Source of the DNA: an uncultured Chlorobiaceae bacterium | GTDB taxonomy: Bacteria; Bacteroidota; Chlorobiia; Chlorobiales; Chlorobiaceae | Length of the DNA stretch: 7,934 bases | Assembly (NCBI GenBank): GCA_903838095.1 | Contig: CAILXE010000353.1 | Coordinates: forward strand, 1-7,934 | Direction: 5' to 3' | Shown: piece after piece, positions 1 to 6,898 of the stretch | Layout: the number at the start of each line of letters is the position of its first letter | Position numbering within the stretch: the stretch's first letter is position 1 | Translations under genes and position numbers: made by a program | The notes under the pieces: generated by a model | Told to the model about the DNA's origin: nothing | The model's input: only the letters and a program-made list of their open reading frames with translations | Databases searched by the model: none

Positions 1-13
1 CGATCAAGCAATT

Positions 14-1072
14 ATGAAACTGCCTTTTCTCTCTACAAAAAAATTGGTTGTCGGTTTAGATATCGGCTCACATTCCGTTAAGGCCTGTGAATTGAAACAA
101 ACAAACCACATCTATTCAGTTGTGAATCTCGGCAGTATCATTCTTCCCGAAGGGGCTGTGGATGACGGCACCCTCCATAATCCTGAGGCTGTGGGAAAAG
201 CCATTACCGAACTCCTAGCAAATATGAAAATAAAACATAAAAAAGTTGCTATTTCCATATCCGGTTATTCGGTCATTGTAAAAAAAATCCATCTTACGGT
301 CATGGAAGAAAAACAACTTGAAGCGTATATTACTGCTGAGGCAGAACAATATATTCCCTTTGACATTGACGATGTCTATCTCGATTTTCAAGACCTCAAA
401 ACCAACACCGAAGGTTCAAGCCAAACAGAAGTCATGCTCGTTGCCGCCAAAAAGGAAATTGTTAACGACTATCTTAACATGCTCCAAGGGATCGGGCTAC
501 AACCGGTAGTAGTTGACGTGGATGGCTTTGCCCTGGAAAATATCTACGAATCCAATTATCCACAGAAAGAAAATGTAGCCCTTGTCGATATTGGCGCTAC
601 TAAGATGAATATCAACATTATTACCAATGGGATGTCTGTAGTAGCAAAAGACATCCCATTGGGTAGTCGGCAATTAACCGAACAAATTGCGGACACCTTT
701 GATATCGCTATGGAGGAGGCAGAAGCGCTCAAAATTGGGCAAACCCCAGCTCAAGAAAAGCAGGAACAGATTGCCAAGATCTTTACTTCCACCTGTACCC
801 AATGGGTTTTAGAAATTAAAAAAGCCATTGACCTGTATCATTCTAATCGCGTAAACAAACAGCTTGATAAGCTGGTATTAAGCGGCGGTGGCTCCAAGGT
901 GGCAGGACTTGCTGAATTCCTGCAAAGAGAAACGAATGTACCCGTTGAAATCTTCAATCCTTTTGCCAAGATGCACACCAATCCCAAGCAGATCGACTCA
1001 GAATACCTGAACACTATTGGTCCGGAAATGGCCATTGCGACTGGCCTTGCCATCCGCACATCAGATTTATAG
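14..1072 (+). CDS. pilM: Type IV pilus assembly ATPase-fold protein PilM
   Basis: PilM is a cytoplasmic actin-like protein that binds ATP and the cytoplasmic tail of PilN, so linking the pilus motor side to the inner-membrane platform. The 352-residue length is normal for the family. Visible actin/FtsA-fold motifs are phosphate-1 at about residues 12-28 (VVGLDIGSHSVKACEL), phosphate-2 at 189-204 (ALVDIGATKMNI), and the adenosine motif at 287-298 (LVLSGGGSKVAGL). The C-terminus GPEMAIATGLAIR is typical of PilM. There is no signal peptide or membrane segment. The start at 14 puts the first beta strand about ten residues in, as in other PilM proteins. However, only 13 bases lie upstream, they contain no in-frame stop and no clear Shine-Dalgarno site, so the start and the operon promoter cannot be judged. 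The gene is first in a tight pilMNOP series. Confidence 0.95.
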   Translation: MKLPFLSTKKLVVGLDIGSHSVKACELKQTNHIYSVVNLGSIILPEGAVDDGTLHNPEAVGKAITELLANMKIKHKKVAISISGYSVIVKKIHLTVMEEKQLEAYITAEAEQYIPFDIDDVYLDFQDLKTNTEGSSQTEVMLVAAKKEIVNDYLNMLQGIGLQPVVVDVDGFALENIYESNYPQKENVALVDIGATKMNINIITNGMSVVAKDIPLGSRQLTEQIADTFDIAMEEAEALKIGQTPAQEKQEQIAKIFTSTCTQWVLEIKKAIDLYHSNRVNKQLDKLVLSGGGSKVAGLAEFLQRETNVPVEIFNPFAKMHTNPKQIDSEYLNTIGPEMAIATGLAIRTSDL

Positions 1073-1081
1073 GTTATCAAC

Positions 1082-1663
1082 ATGCTTAAAATCAACCTGC
1101 TCCCTATCCGGCAGCTCCAACAACATTCCAGGGCCCGTAACGAAGTTTTTGGCTTTGTCGCAATTTTTGTACTTCTTCTGGTTATTTTGGGTGGCATGAC
1201 CATACTTCAAGCCAACAAGGCCACCGCTATCCAAGCAGAGACAACCAAACTAAATCAGGAAAAACAAACCTATGACAAAATCCTGACTGAAATCAAAAAA
1301 CTGGAAGCAGACAAGAAAGAGCTGGAAAACAAAATCGGCATCATAAAAAAATTAAAGAAAGAATCTTCACTCACTGTTCATGTCCTTGACGAAGTCTCCA
1401 GAAAACTGGACAGCACTAGAATGTGGCTCACAGCTCTTGACCAGCAAGGGTCCTCTCTGTCACTCACAGGCACAGCCTTGGACAATAAGACGATCGCCGA
1501 ATTCATGGACACCTTGGATGCATCTCCCTTTATCAGCGATGTCAATCTATCCGATTCTTCACTTACCAAAGTAGCAGGCCAGGATCTAAAGGCATTTTCA
1601 ATCCAATGTACTGTTGGCTCACCAACAGAAAAAACTGACAATGCAAATCAACAAAAAAAATAA
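1082..1663 (+). CDS. pilN: Type IV pilus inner-membrane platform protein PilN
   Basis: PilN is a bitopic inner-membrane protein of the pilus alignment complex. Its cytoplasmic N-terminus binds PilM and its periplasmic part pairs with PilO. The first residues contain the PilM-binding signature INLLPIR (4-10). A transmembrane segment follows at about 23-43, then a lysine- and glutamate-rich coiled coil at about 50-95, and a small alpha/beta (ferredoxin-like) domain at about 98-178. Length (193 residues) fits the family. It starts 9 bases after the pilM stop; only a weak AGG overlapping that stop serves as a ribosome site, suggesting translational coupling. The reading frame ends in an A8 run directly before the stop. 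The conserved N-terminal motif, topology and position leave little doubt about identity. Confidence 0.93.
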   Translation: MLKINLLPIRQLQQHSRARNEVFGFVAIFVLLLVILGGMTILQANKATAIQAETTKLNQEKQTYDKILTEIKKLEADKKELENKIGIIKKLKKESSLTVHVLDEVSRKLDSTRMWLTALDQQGSSLSLTGTALDNKTIAEFMDTLDASPFISDVNLSDSSLTKVAGQDLKAFSIQCTVGSPTEKTDNANQQKK

Positions 1664-1672
1664 CCTACCTGT

Positions 1673-2299
1673 ATGAAAAAGAATAACCAGCCATTTACGA
1701 CTTTTATAGACACAAAATACCTCCCGCTGCAAAAGAATTACAAATTTGCAGGAGCAGCAGCACTGTTGATTTTGCCACTCATTCTTTTTTTCTTTGTTTT
1801 CTATCTCCCTAAAAACAAAGAAATTGAGACACTGACCCAACAAAAAAACACTGCGACGCAAGAGCTGCAAAAAGCGAAAGACACCGCCGCAACGCTCAAT
1901 AAACACAAGGCAGAGATGGTAACCATCGAGGAAAAATTTAATGAAACTGCCATCTTGTTTCCAAAAGAAAAAGAGATTCCCCGCCTCTTGACTGATATTT
2001 CAGCAGAAGGACAGAGTGCTGGTCTTGAATTTCTTACCTTCAAACCTCTTGCGGCGATACCGAAAGATTTTTATTCAGAGATACCAATCAGTATCAAGGT
2101 AAGTGGACCTTATCACAACATGGGAAGTTTTCTTGACCATGTAAGCAAGCTTGCCCGTATTGTCAGTGTCTCTAATGTTAAAATGAGTGCACCAAAAAAA
2201 AACGAGGGCGAGATGCTTCTGGATTCCGATTGTACGCTAATTACCTACCAGTTCACCAATAAACAGCTCGCACAACCTCAAGCCGCAAAGAAGCAATAA
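1673..2299 (+). CDS. pilO: Type IV pilus inner-membrane platform protein PilO
   Basis: PilO is the heterodimer partner of PilN in the inner-membrane alignment complex. The sequence shows a short cytoplasmic N-terminus, one transmembrane segment at about residues 26-44, a coiled coil at about 48-92, and a periplasmic ferredoxin-like domain at about 100-197. Family landmarks are FYSEIPISIKVSGPYHNMG (133-151) and the RIVSVSNV segment (162-169). Length is 208 residues. It begins 9 bases after pilN. No Shine-Dalgarno sequence is visible upstream (the leader is pyrimidine-rich, ACCTACCTGT), so translation probably depends on ribosomes finishing pilN. MshJ is the equivalent in MSHA loci; the neighbouring pilM and pilN make PilO the better name. 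Confidence 0.93.
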   Translation: MKKNNQPFTTFIDTKYLPLQKNYKFAGAAALLILPLILFFFVFYLPKNKEIETLTQQKNTATQELQKAKDTAATLNKHKAEMVTIEEKFNETAILFPKEKEIPRLLTDISAEGQSAGLEFLTFKPLAAIPKDFYSEIPISIKVSGPYHNMGSFLDHVSKLARIVSVSNVKMSAPKKNEGEMLLDSDCTLITYQFTNKQLAQPQAAKKQ

Positions 2300-2317
2300 A
2301 ATCAAACATATCCTCTA

Positions 2318-2854
2318 ATGAAAACACAACGAAATAACAGGCATTTGCCATTCATTCTCAGCTTCTTGCTGATTGCAACAGTGCCCCTATCTATCCAGGC
2401 AGCCCCTGATCCCCATGGAAGAGCTACGGGGGCGAATCCGGTCAGCGAACTGGAGCTACCATCAACAACCGGTGATCTTTCGGCTGTTTTTTCGTATCAA
2501 CTTGGAGGAAGACCAGATCCCTTTTCTCCCTTCATCACCGAAAAAGCAGCAAGCTCTATTAATATGGACGAAGTTGTCGATAGCGAGGATAGCCTTACCG
2601 GAATGCAACTGTTTGAACCAGGTCAGTTAAAACTGGTAGCCATCGTTTTTGAAAACAATACAGAATTAGCTATGGTTGAAGATGCCGCCGGCCAGGGGTA
2701 TGCCATTCGACCTGGTATGAAAATTGGAAGAAAAGGAAAAGTGACAACTATTGGCCCTAATCAAGTAGACATCGAAGAAACATCTTTAACACGAGCTGGA
2801 AAGCAATTAACCAACAATATCGTTATGCTATTAAAGAAAAAGGGAGAAGAGTAA
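2318..2854 (+). CDS. pilP: Type IV pilus assembly protein PilP (non-lipidated form)
   Basis: PilP is the periplasmic bridge between the PilN/PilO dimer and the N0 domain of the secretin. At 178 residues it has the usual size. The sequence shows a cleavable signal peptide (hydrophobic core about 10-22, likely cleavage after IQA, residue 28), a flexible linker with the family motif GGRPDPFSPF (63-72), and a small beta-sandwich domain (about 94-172) containing LKLVAIVFENNTELAMVEDAAG, GYAIRPGMKIG and a final strand NNIVMLL. Unlike the well-studied Pseudomonas and Neisseria proteins it has no cysteine at the cleavage site, so it should be a soluble periplasmic protein rather than a lipoprotein. 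It starts 18 bases after pilO without an obvious Shine-Dalgarno site. MshK is the MSHA counterpart. Confidence 0.88.
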   Translation: MKTQRNNRHLPFILSFLLIATVPLSIQAAPDPHGRATGANPVSELELPSTTGDLSAVFSYQLGGRPDPFSPFITEKAASSINMDEVVDSEDSLTGMQLFEPGQLKLVAIVFENNTELAMVEDAAGQGYAIRPGMKIGRKGKVTTIGPNQVDIEETSLTRAGKQLTNNIVMLLKKKGEE

Positions 2855-2857
2855 ATA

Positions 2858-4843
2858 ATGTACCAGAGACTCTCCATATTCCAACCGACCATTTTTCTCA
2901 CCATTTGCCTTTTGCTCGTGTTGAACTTCGGATCAGCTTTTGCTGAAAACACCCCGAACACGGCGAACAACCCCTATCTCATCCAGGATATCAAGTCAAA
3001 CCTGCAGGGGAATGCCTTGAGTATCGAGATTATTGGCAATAGTTTTCCTGATTATAATACGTTTGAACTCCCTAATCCCCAACGGCTTATTCTGGATATC
3101 GCCCATGCCAGCCTTGACAAAAAAATTAATCCTGCAAAAATCATCCCTGACAACAGCTACGCAAAGCTTGCCACCAAACCGCTTGCTGATGACCCCAGTA
3201 TCACCCGTTTTGAAATCACCATCAACGAAAGTCATACTTACTTAGTGGATCGCGACAAAAACAATCTGTCAATCCTAATCCACCCGAAAGTAGATACTGC
3301 TCCAACAACACCCAAAGAAGCAGTTGTCACTGCCGCACCTACTCCAAAAGAAACGGCCCCAATCATGTTGCAAGATATGACCATCAAAAAAGGAGCAGAA
3401 CAATCTGAAATCCTTATTCTGGCCGATATCCCGCTCAAAAACTTCCGCCACAATATCGTTGTCGACAAAAAAGGCCTGCCCGACATGATGTATATCGACA
3501 TAACGGGAGTGGATGGCTCAAAGCTTGCACGAGAGACGGAAGTCGGCACCGCCCTGAGCAAGATCAGGGTTGCGCCCAAGGGAACAGGGATCCGCCTATT
3601 CTTTGATTCTGGTCTGCCAAAACTTTTTGATTATACGGTGACAACTGATCCAAAAGGACTGTTGATAATCATTAAAGAAGCAAAACAAGAAACGCAGGCA
3701 ACAGCAACATCGAAGAATCAGATTAACAACACTCTCCAGTCCCCTGTTGCAAAAGGTGCAAAAACACCCAAGAGTGCTCCTAAAGATGTAACTCTGGAAA
3801 ATCTCATTGATTCTTCGACAACAGCCATGAGCAAAGGGAAGGCTAAGGCACAAAGCGATACTGATAAATCAACGGGATCTCCAGAAAACTCTTTTAACTT
3901 TGGCGGATACAAAAATGCCAAACGGATCAGTGTTGATTTTTACAAGATAGATCTGCACAATGTCTTCCGACTGTTCAATGATATTAGCGGTCAAAACGTC
4001 ATCGTCGATGAAGCAGTGAAAGGAACTCTCACCCTGAAACTTAATGATGTCCCTTGGGATTTTGCTCTCGATATCATTCTCAACCTCAAAGACCTGCGCA
4101 AAGAAGAGCGCTTTAATACTATTGTTATCTATCCGGCAGATAAAGCATTTGTCTGGCCGGAACGCGCCCAGGACAATCTCTCTGTCAAAGCAGACCTTGA
4201 GATTAAGCAGGAACAGGACGCCTTGGTCATTGAACAGTCTGCAGCCCAATCAGAAGAGATGATTCAGTCCAAGGAACTCATCCGCAAGGCCAGGATTGAA
4301 GAAAAGGCTGATAACATGGAGAAGGCCAGCACCATCTATGAGCAGGCCTTTAAACTCGATCAGAAAAATGCCAAACTGGCAAACCGATTGGCAAGCCTTT
4401 ATCTGGCAAGTCTGGGGATCAATGCCAAAGCCGTCTATTTTGCCAAAGAGAGTCTGAAGATAGAGCCAAAGAATAGTCAGGCAGCCCTCTATGCGGCCAT
4501 TGGCCTGGCAAACATGAACCAGACTGCCGAGGCCACAGACTATTTTGCCCAGAGTATCAGCGATCCCACACCCATGAAAGAAGCCCTGATCAGCTACGCA
4601 TCCTTCAGTGAGCAGAATGGACAACCAGATGCCGCCTTGAAACTTATTGCCAGATACACTGCGCTGTATGGTGAGTCTGTAGAAACAATGGTTGCCAAGG
4701 CACGAATCTATGACAAAATGGGCCAGAAAGAAAAGGCCTCCGACCAGTATCGCGCTCTTTTGGCCTCTGGTTATCAACTGGTCCCTGGCCTGAAACAATA
4801 TATACAAAGTCGGTTGAGCGGGAATCCCCCCCCGGCTATCTAA
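2858..4843 (+). CDS. Periplasmic AMIN-AMIN-N0(STN)-TPR protein, PilQ N-terminal half fused to TPR repeats
   Basis: This 661-residue exported protein looks like the front half of PilQ joined to TPR repeats. In order: a signal peptide (cleavage about after AFA, residue 29); AMIN domain 1 (about 40-143, with QRLILDIAHA); AMIN domain 2 (about 170-275, with DMMYIDITGV and GTGIRLFFDSG); a low-complexity linker (276-350); an N0/STN secretin domain (about 356-435, with ISVDFYKIDLHNVFRLF, GQNVIVDEAVKGTLTL and NDVPWDFALDIIL); a charged helix; and about five TPR-like repeats (473-640). AMIN domains are known to bind peptidoglycan; the N0 domain in PilQ is the docking site for PilP. No N1, KH or secretin pore segment follows, so it cannot form the channel itself. 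It starts 3 bases after pilP behind a purine-rich ribosome site (AGGGAGAAGAG, 2841-2851) inside the pilP end. I infer a peptidoglycan-anchored scaffold or pilotin-like partner of the secretin encoded next. Automatic pipelines may label it PilQ; MshN, also a TPR protein, is a possible analogue. Confidence 0.82.
   Translation: MYQRLSIFQPTIFLTICLLLVLNFGSAFAENTPNTANNPYLIQDIKSNLQGNALSIEIIGNSFPDYNTFELPNPQRLILDIAHASLDKKINPAKIIPDNSYAKLATKPLADDPSITRFEITINESHTYLVDRDKNNLSILIHPKVDTAPTTPKEAVVTAAPTPKETAPIMLQDMTIKKGAEQSEILILADIPLKNFRHNIVVDKKGLPDMMYIDITGVDGSKLARETEVGTALSKIRVAPKGTGIRLFFDSGLPKLFDYTVTTDPKGLLIIIKEAKQETQATATSKNQINNTLQSPVAKGAKTPKSAPKDVTLENLIDSSTTAMSKGKAKAQSDTDKSTGSPENSFNFGGYKNAKRISVDFYKIDLHNVFRLFNDISGQNVIVDEAVKGTLTLKLNDVPWDFALDIILNLKDLRKEERFNTIVIYPADKAFVWPERAQDNLSVKADLEIKQEQDALVIEQSAAQSEEMIQSKELIRKARIEEKADNMEKASTIYEQAFKLDQKNAKLANRLASLYLASLGINAKAVYFAKESLKIEPKNSQAALYAAIGLANMNQTAEATDYFAQSISDPTPMKEALISYASFSEQNGQPDAALKLIARYTALYGESVETMVAKARIYDKMGQKEKASDQYRALLASGYQLVPGLKQYIQSRLSGNPPPAI
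4826..4833 (+). repeat. C8 homopolymer tract near the 3' end of the AMIN-TPR gene
   Basis: Eight consecutive C bases encode the final prolines of the AMIN-TPR protein (NPPPAI then stop). One base more would replace the last two residues (AI) with about 22 others, ending at a TAG at 4903-4905 within the loop of the downstream hairpin. One base fewer would end the protein after a different short tail (RLSKELLFG). Either change only affects the extreme C-terminus. Confidence 0.6.
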
Positions 4844-4879
4844 GGAGCTGTTGTTTGGTTGAAACCCGACCTAAATACT

Positions 4880-4925
4880 GGTCGAGGGATATTGTCGGGA
4901 TTTAGCCCGACAATATCCCTCGACC
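4880..4925. repeat. Perfect 20-bp inverted repeat with 6-base loop (strong hairpin)
   Basis: The left arm (4880-4899, beginning GGTCGAGGGAT) is the exact reverse complement of the right arm (4906-4925, ending ATCCCTCGACC), with the loop ATTTAG between them. No T run follows, so it is not a textbook intrinsic terminator, though a stem this stable could still stop transcription or protect the 3' end of the pilMNOP/AMIN-TPR mRNA. The upstream bases CTAAAT (4871-4876) complement the loop exactly, and CCCGAC (4865-4870) can pair with the inner left arm, so alternative folds exist. It could equally be a copy of a dispersed palindromic (REP-like) element. The inverted repeat itself is certain; its function is not. 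Confidence 0.9.
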
Positions 4926-5093
4926 GACCCATAAAACATCAACAACCAGATTTGTTGCAACACAACAAGAAGTCAACAGCCGGATCAAGTACTTCTACAA
5001 CAGTCTCAATAATGGATTTTCGTAAGAGGTTCATTTTTTCATTACACGCAGATTTACACAAACATGACACGTTTCGCTTATTCTTTAATGGCC

Positions 5094-5099
5094 AAGAGG
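5094..5099 (+). promoter_or_regulatory. Ribosome binding site of the secretin gene
   Basis: AAGAGG lies 6 bases before the ATG at 5106. It decides the start: the longer frame from 5064 has no such site and would put 14 mostly polar residues ahead of an otherwise standard lipoprotein signal peptide. Confidence 0.75.
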
Positions 5100-5105
5100 T
5101 TTTCC

Positions 5106-6848
5106 ATGAAATTTAGATCACAAATGGCGCCAGCACTCGCCCTCTTTATTCTTTCCCTTGTTCTTTTTTCCTGTAGTCCATTGACCACAGAAGTAGAAAA
5201 ACCGATAGCAGAGGCAGCAAAACCTGCTACTCAAGATGTGACGCCTCCATCCCTGCCCGTTCAATACCAGAAGCCATCGTATCTGGTTGATCCAGCCAAC
5301 AAGGACGCACTGGATAATAAAACGGATGATGCAGTGCTCAAGGTTGGTGCCAAGATCAGTTCCGCCAAAAAAGTAGTTCTCAGGGAAATCATGAAGCCCT
5401 TGGCCAGCCAGAAAAAATTAAATATCTCCTGGGCCAGCGATGTCAATCAAGATGCCTTAGTTGACGTGGACATTCAAGCCAATGATGACTTTTATAAGGC
5501 CATTGAAAATCTCCTGCGCCAAGTCGATTATTTCTATGAGATCAATGGAAGTACCCTTGTCATCAAATACCGAGAGACCAAACAATTTCACATTGCCATG
5601 CCTTTTAAAAAGCAAGAATTCAGCACAGGTACTGGGGGTAATGTCCTTGGTGGTGGAGGTGAAGACATAGCGAAGAATGTCGAAGGGACGATCAAGCTTT
5701 CAAGTGAAAAAAACGAATTCGATATTTGGAAAAATATCGAATCGCATATGGATAGTATTCTTAAAATCGAACGTACTGTAAAAATATCTACGTTGCAGAC
5801 TGACGGTGCAACGACTGATACTCCAGCTAATGGCAAAAATGAAGGCAAAAAAGAAATAACAAAAGAAGTAACAAAAGCAGTGACAGGTGGACTTGAGAAC
5901 TACTTCTTGATCGACAAACCAGTTGGTTTGATCACAGTGACCGCCCCACGTCCCATACTCGAAAAAGTTGAGGCTTATTTCACTTCTCTACGGAAGGAAA
6001 TCTATAAACAGGTCTCTATTGAGGCCAAGATCATTGAAGTTCAATTAGTTGATAGCTCCTCAATAGGGATTAACTGGAATTCCGTCCTGAAAAATTTTGA
6101 TATCAGTGGCGCGGTGCAATTTGGTGCTCAGACTGTTGGCAATGGTGTTACGCAAGTTGGTCAGGTCTTTCCGTATGTTTTTTCCAATGACACCGACGGT
6201 AAATGGAATGACGGCATCAATCATGGATCGACCTACGACCCAACCCGCTTGGTATCCAACGTCAGAATCAATACGGCTAATTTCGACGTCTTTCTGAACG
6301 CCCTCAAGACTCAAGGGAACACAAAGGTTCTTTCTAATCCCAAAATTAGCGTCCTCAATGGCCAACCATCCATGATTTCTGTTGGCCGCAACATCACTTA
6401 TGTTAAGAAGGTAACGTCTAACGTCACGGGAACAGGGGCTGATGTGACCAGGACCTATAGTGCAGAGCCGGGCAGTATTCTTTCTGGTGTTGGCCTTGGC
6501 CTTACCGCAACCGTTCTTGATAATAACGAGATCATCATGGACTTGGTACCAGTTACCTCAGAACTGTTAGAAGGGTCAGAAAAAGCTGTAATTGTTGCAG
6601 GAGAAGGATCAACAGCTATTAAGATGGGTCTGCCCGTTGTCAATGTCCGGGAAATGAGTACTACCGTACGGGTAAAAGATGGGGAAATGCTCGTCATTGG
6701 CGGACTTATCAGTGACATGAACGATGAGACAGGCAACTTTGCCCCCGTTGTTGGTGATATCCCGCTAATCAAATATCTGTTCGGCTATGAAGAAAAGGTA
6801 AAAAACAAACGCGAACTGATTATTTTACTGAAACCACGTATCATTTAA
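5106..6848 (+). CDS. mshL: Outer-membrane lipoprotein secretin, MshL/PilQ type
   Basis: Secretins form the multimeric outer-membrane gate through which the pilus passes. From the ATG at 5106 the protein has 580 residues, close to MshL and shorter than classical PilQ. It starts with a lipoprotein signal peptide (hydrophobic core 8-21, lipobox LFSC, Cys23). An N0/STN-like domain lies at about 89-156 (VVLREIMKPLASQKKLNISW to GSTLVIKY), and a segment resembling the MshL region before N1 at about 190-260. An N1-type fold starts at about 266, with GLITVTAPRPILEKVEAYF at 274-292. The secretin pore domain follows at about 303-580, with VLSNPKISVLNGQPSMISVG (408-427), GLPVVNVREMSTTVRVKDGE (508-527), MLVIGGLI and PVVGDIPLIKYLFGYEEK before the final RELIILLKPRII. 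No AMIN domain is present; those sit on the upstream protein. The symbol mshL reflects domain type; a pilQ label would also be defensible. Confidence 0.9.
   Translation: MKFRSQMAPALALFILSLVLFSCSPLTTEVEKPIAEAAKPATQDVTPPSLPVQYQKPSYLVDPANKDALDNKTDDAVLKVGAKISSAKKVVLREIMKPLASQKKLNISWASDVNQDALVDVDIQANDDFYKAIENLLRQVDYFYEINGSTLVIKYRETKQFHIAMPFKKQEFSTGTGGNVLGGGGEDIAKNVEGTIKLSSEKNEFDIWKNIESHMDSILKIERTVKISTLQTDGATTDTPANGKNEGKKEITKEVTKAVTGGLENYFLIDKPVGLITVTAPRPILEKVEAYFTSLRKEIYKQVSIEAKIIEVQLVDSSSIGINWNSVLKNFDISGAVQFGAQTVGNGVTQVGQVFPYVFSNDTDGKWNDGINHGSTYDPTRLVSNVRINTANFDVFLNALKTQGNTKVLSNPKISVLNGQPSMISVGRNITYVKKVTSNVTGTGADVTRTYSAEPGSILSGVGLGLTATVLDNNEIIMDLVPVTSELLEGSEKAVIVAGEGSTAIKMGLPVVNVREMSTTVRVKDGEMLVIGGLISDMNDETGNFAPVVGDIPLIKYLFGYEEKVKNKRELIILLKPRII
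5849..5884 (+). repeat. Three degenerate 12-base tandem units inside the secretin gene
   Basis: Units AAAAGAAATAAC, AAAAGAAGTAAC and AAAAGCAGTGAC lie end to end and in frame, encoding KEITKEVTKAVT in the hydrophilic linker ahead of the N1 domain. A multiple of three means that copy-number change would lengthen or shorten the linker without breaking the frame. Confidence 0.65.
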
Positions 6849-6898
6849 GCCGTTGTTAAAAAATAGCCATAACACTGAAAGACAGTAACCGACATAAA

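Larger units (their letters stand above)
4844..5105. other. 262-base gene-poor gap between the AMIN-TPR gene and the secretin
   Basis: This is the only sizeable gap inside the pilus series. Its first half is dominated by the perfect inverted repeat at 4880-4925. A weaker 6-bp inverted repeat with a 6-base spacer (CAACAA at 4940-4945, TTGTTG at 4952-4957) follows. An 8-base direct repeat, AAGAGGTT, occurs at 5024-5031 and again at 5094-5101, where it forms the secretin ribosome site. I see no convincing sigma-70 or sigma-54 promoter, but a separate promoter for the secretin somewhere in 4930-5090 would be reasonable given the gap. Confidence 0.6.

Noticed and set aside
1041..1052. TGGCCTTGC resembling part of a sigma-54 promoter before pilN
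   Set aside because: It lacks the required spacing between the TGGC and TGC elements and lies inside the conserved C-terminus of pilM.
2858..4843. AMIN-TPR gene as a broken pilQ pseudogene
   Set aside because: The frame is intact over 661 codons, the region after N0 is an ordered TPR array rather than decayed secretin sequence, and the next gene has its own signal peptide and N0-like domain.
5064..5105. Earlier ATG for the secretin (14 extra residues)
   Set aside because: The ATG at 5106 has a ribosome site at 6 bases and gives a textbook lipoprotein signal peptide; the earlier start would bury it behind an extra extension and has no ribosome site.
4859..5116. Possible 85-residue ORF starting at TTG 4859 and overlapping the secretin start by 11 bases, with AGGAG upstream at 4843-4847
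   Set aside because: Its 5' part is the perfect palindrome, the product is low in recognisable structure, the spacing to the ribosome site is long (11 bases), and the start is a weak codon. Nothing supports it as a gene beyond being open.
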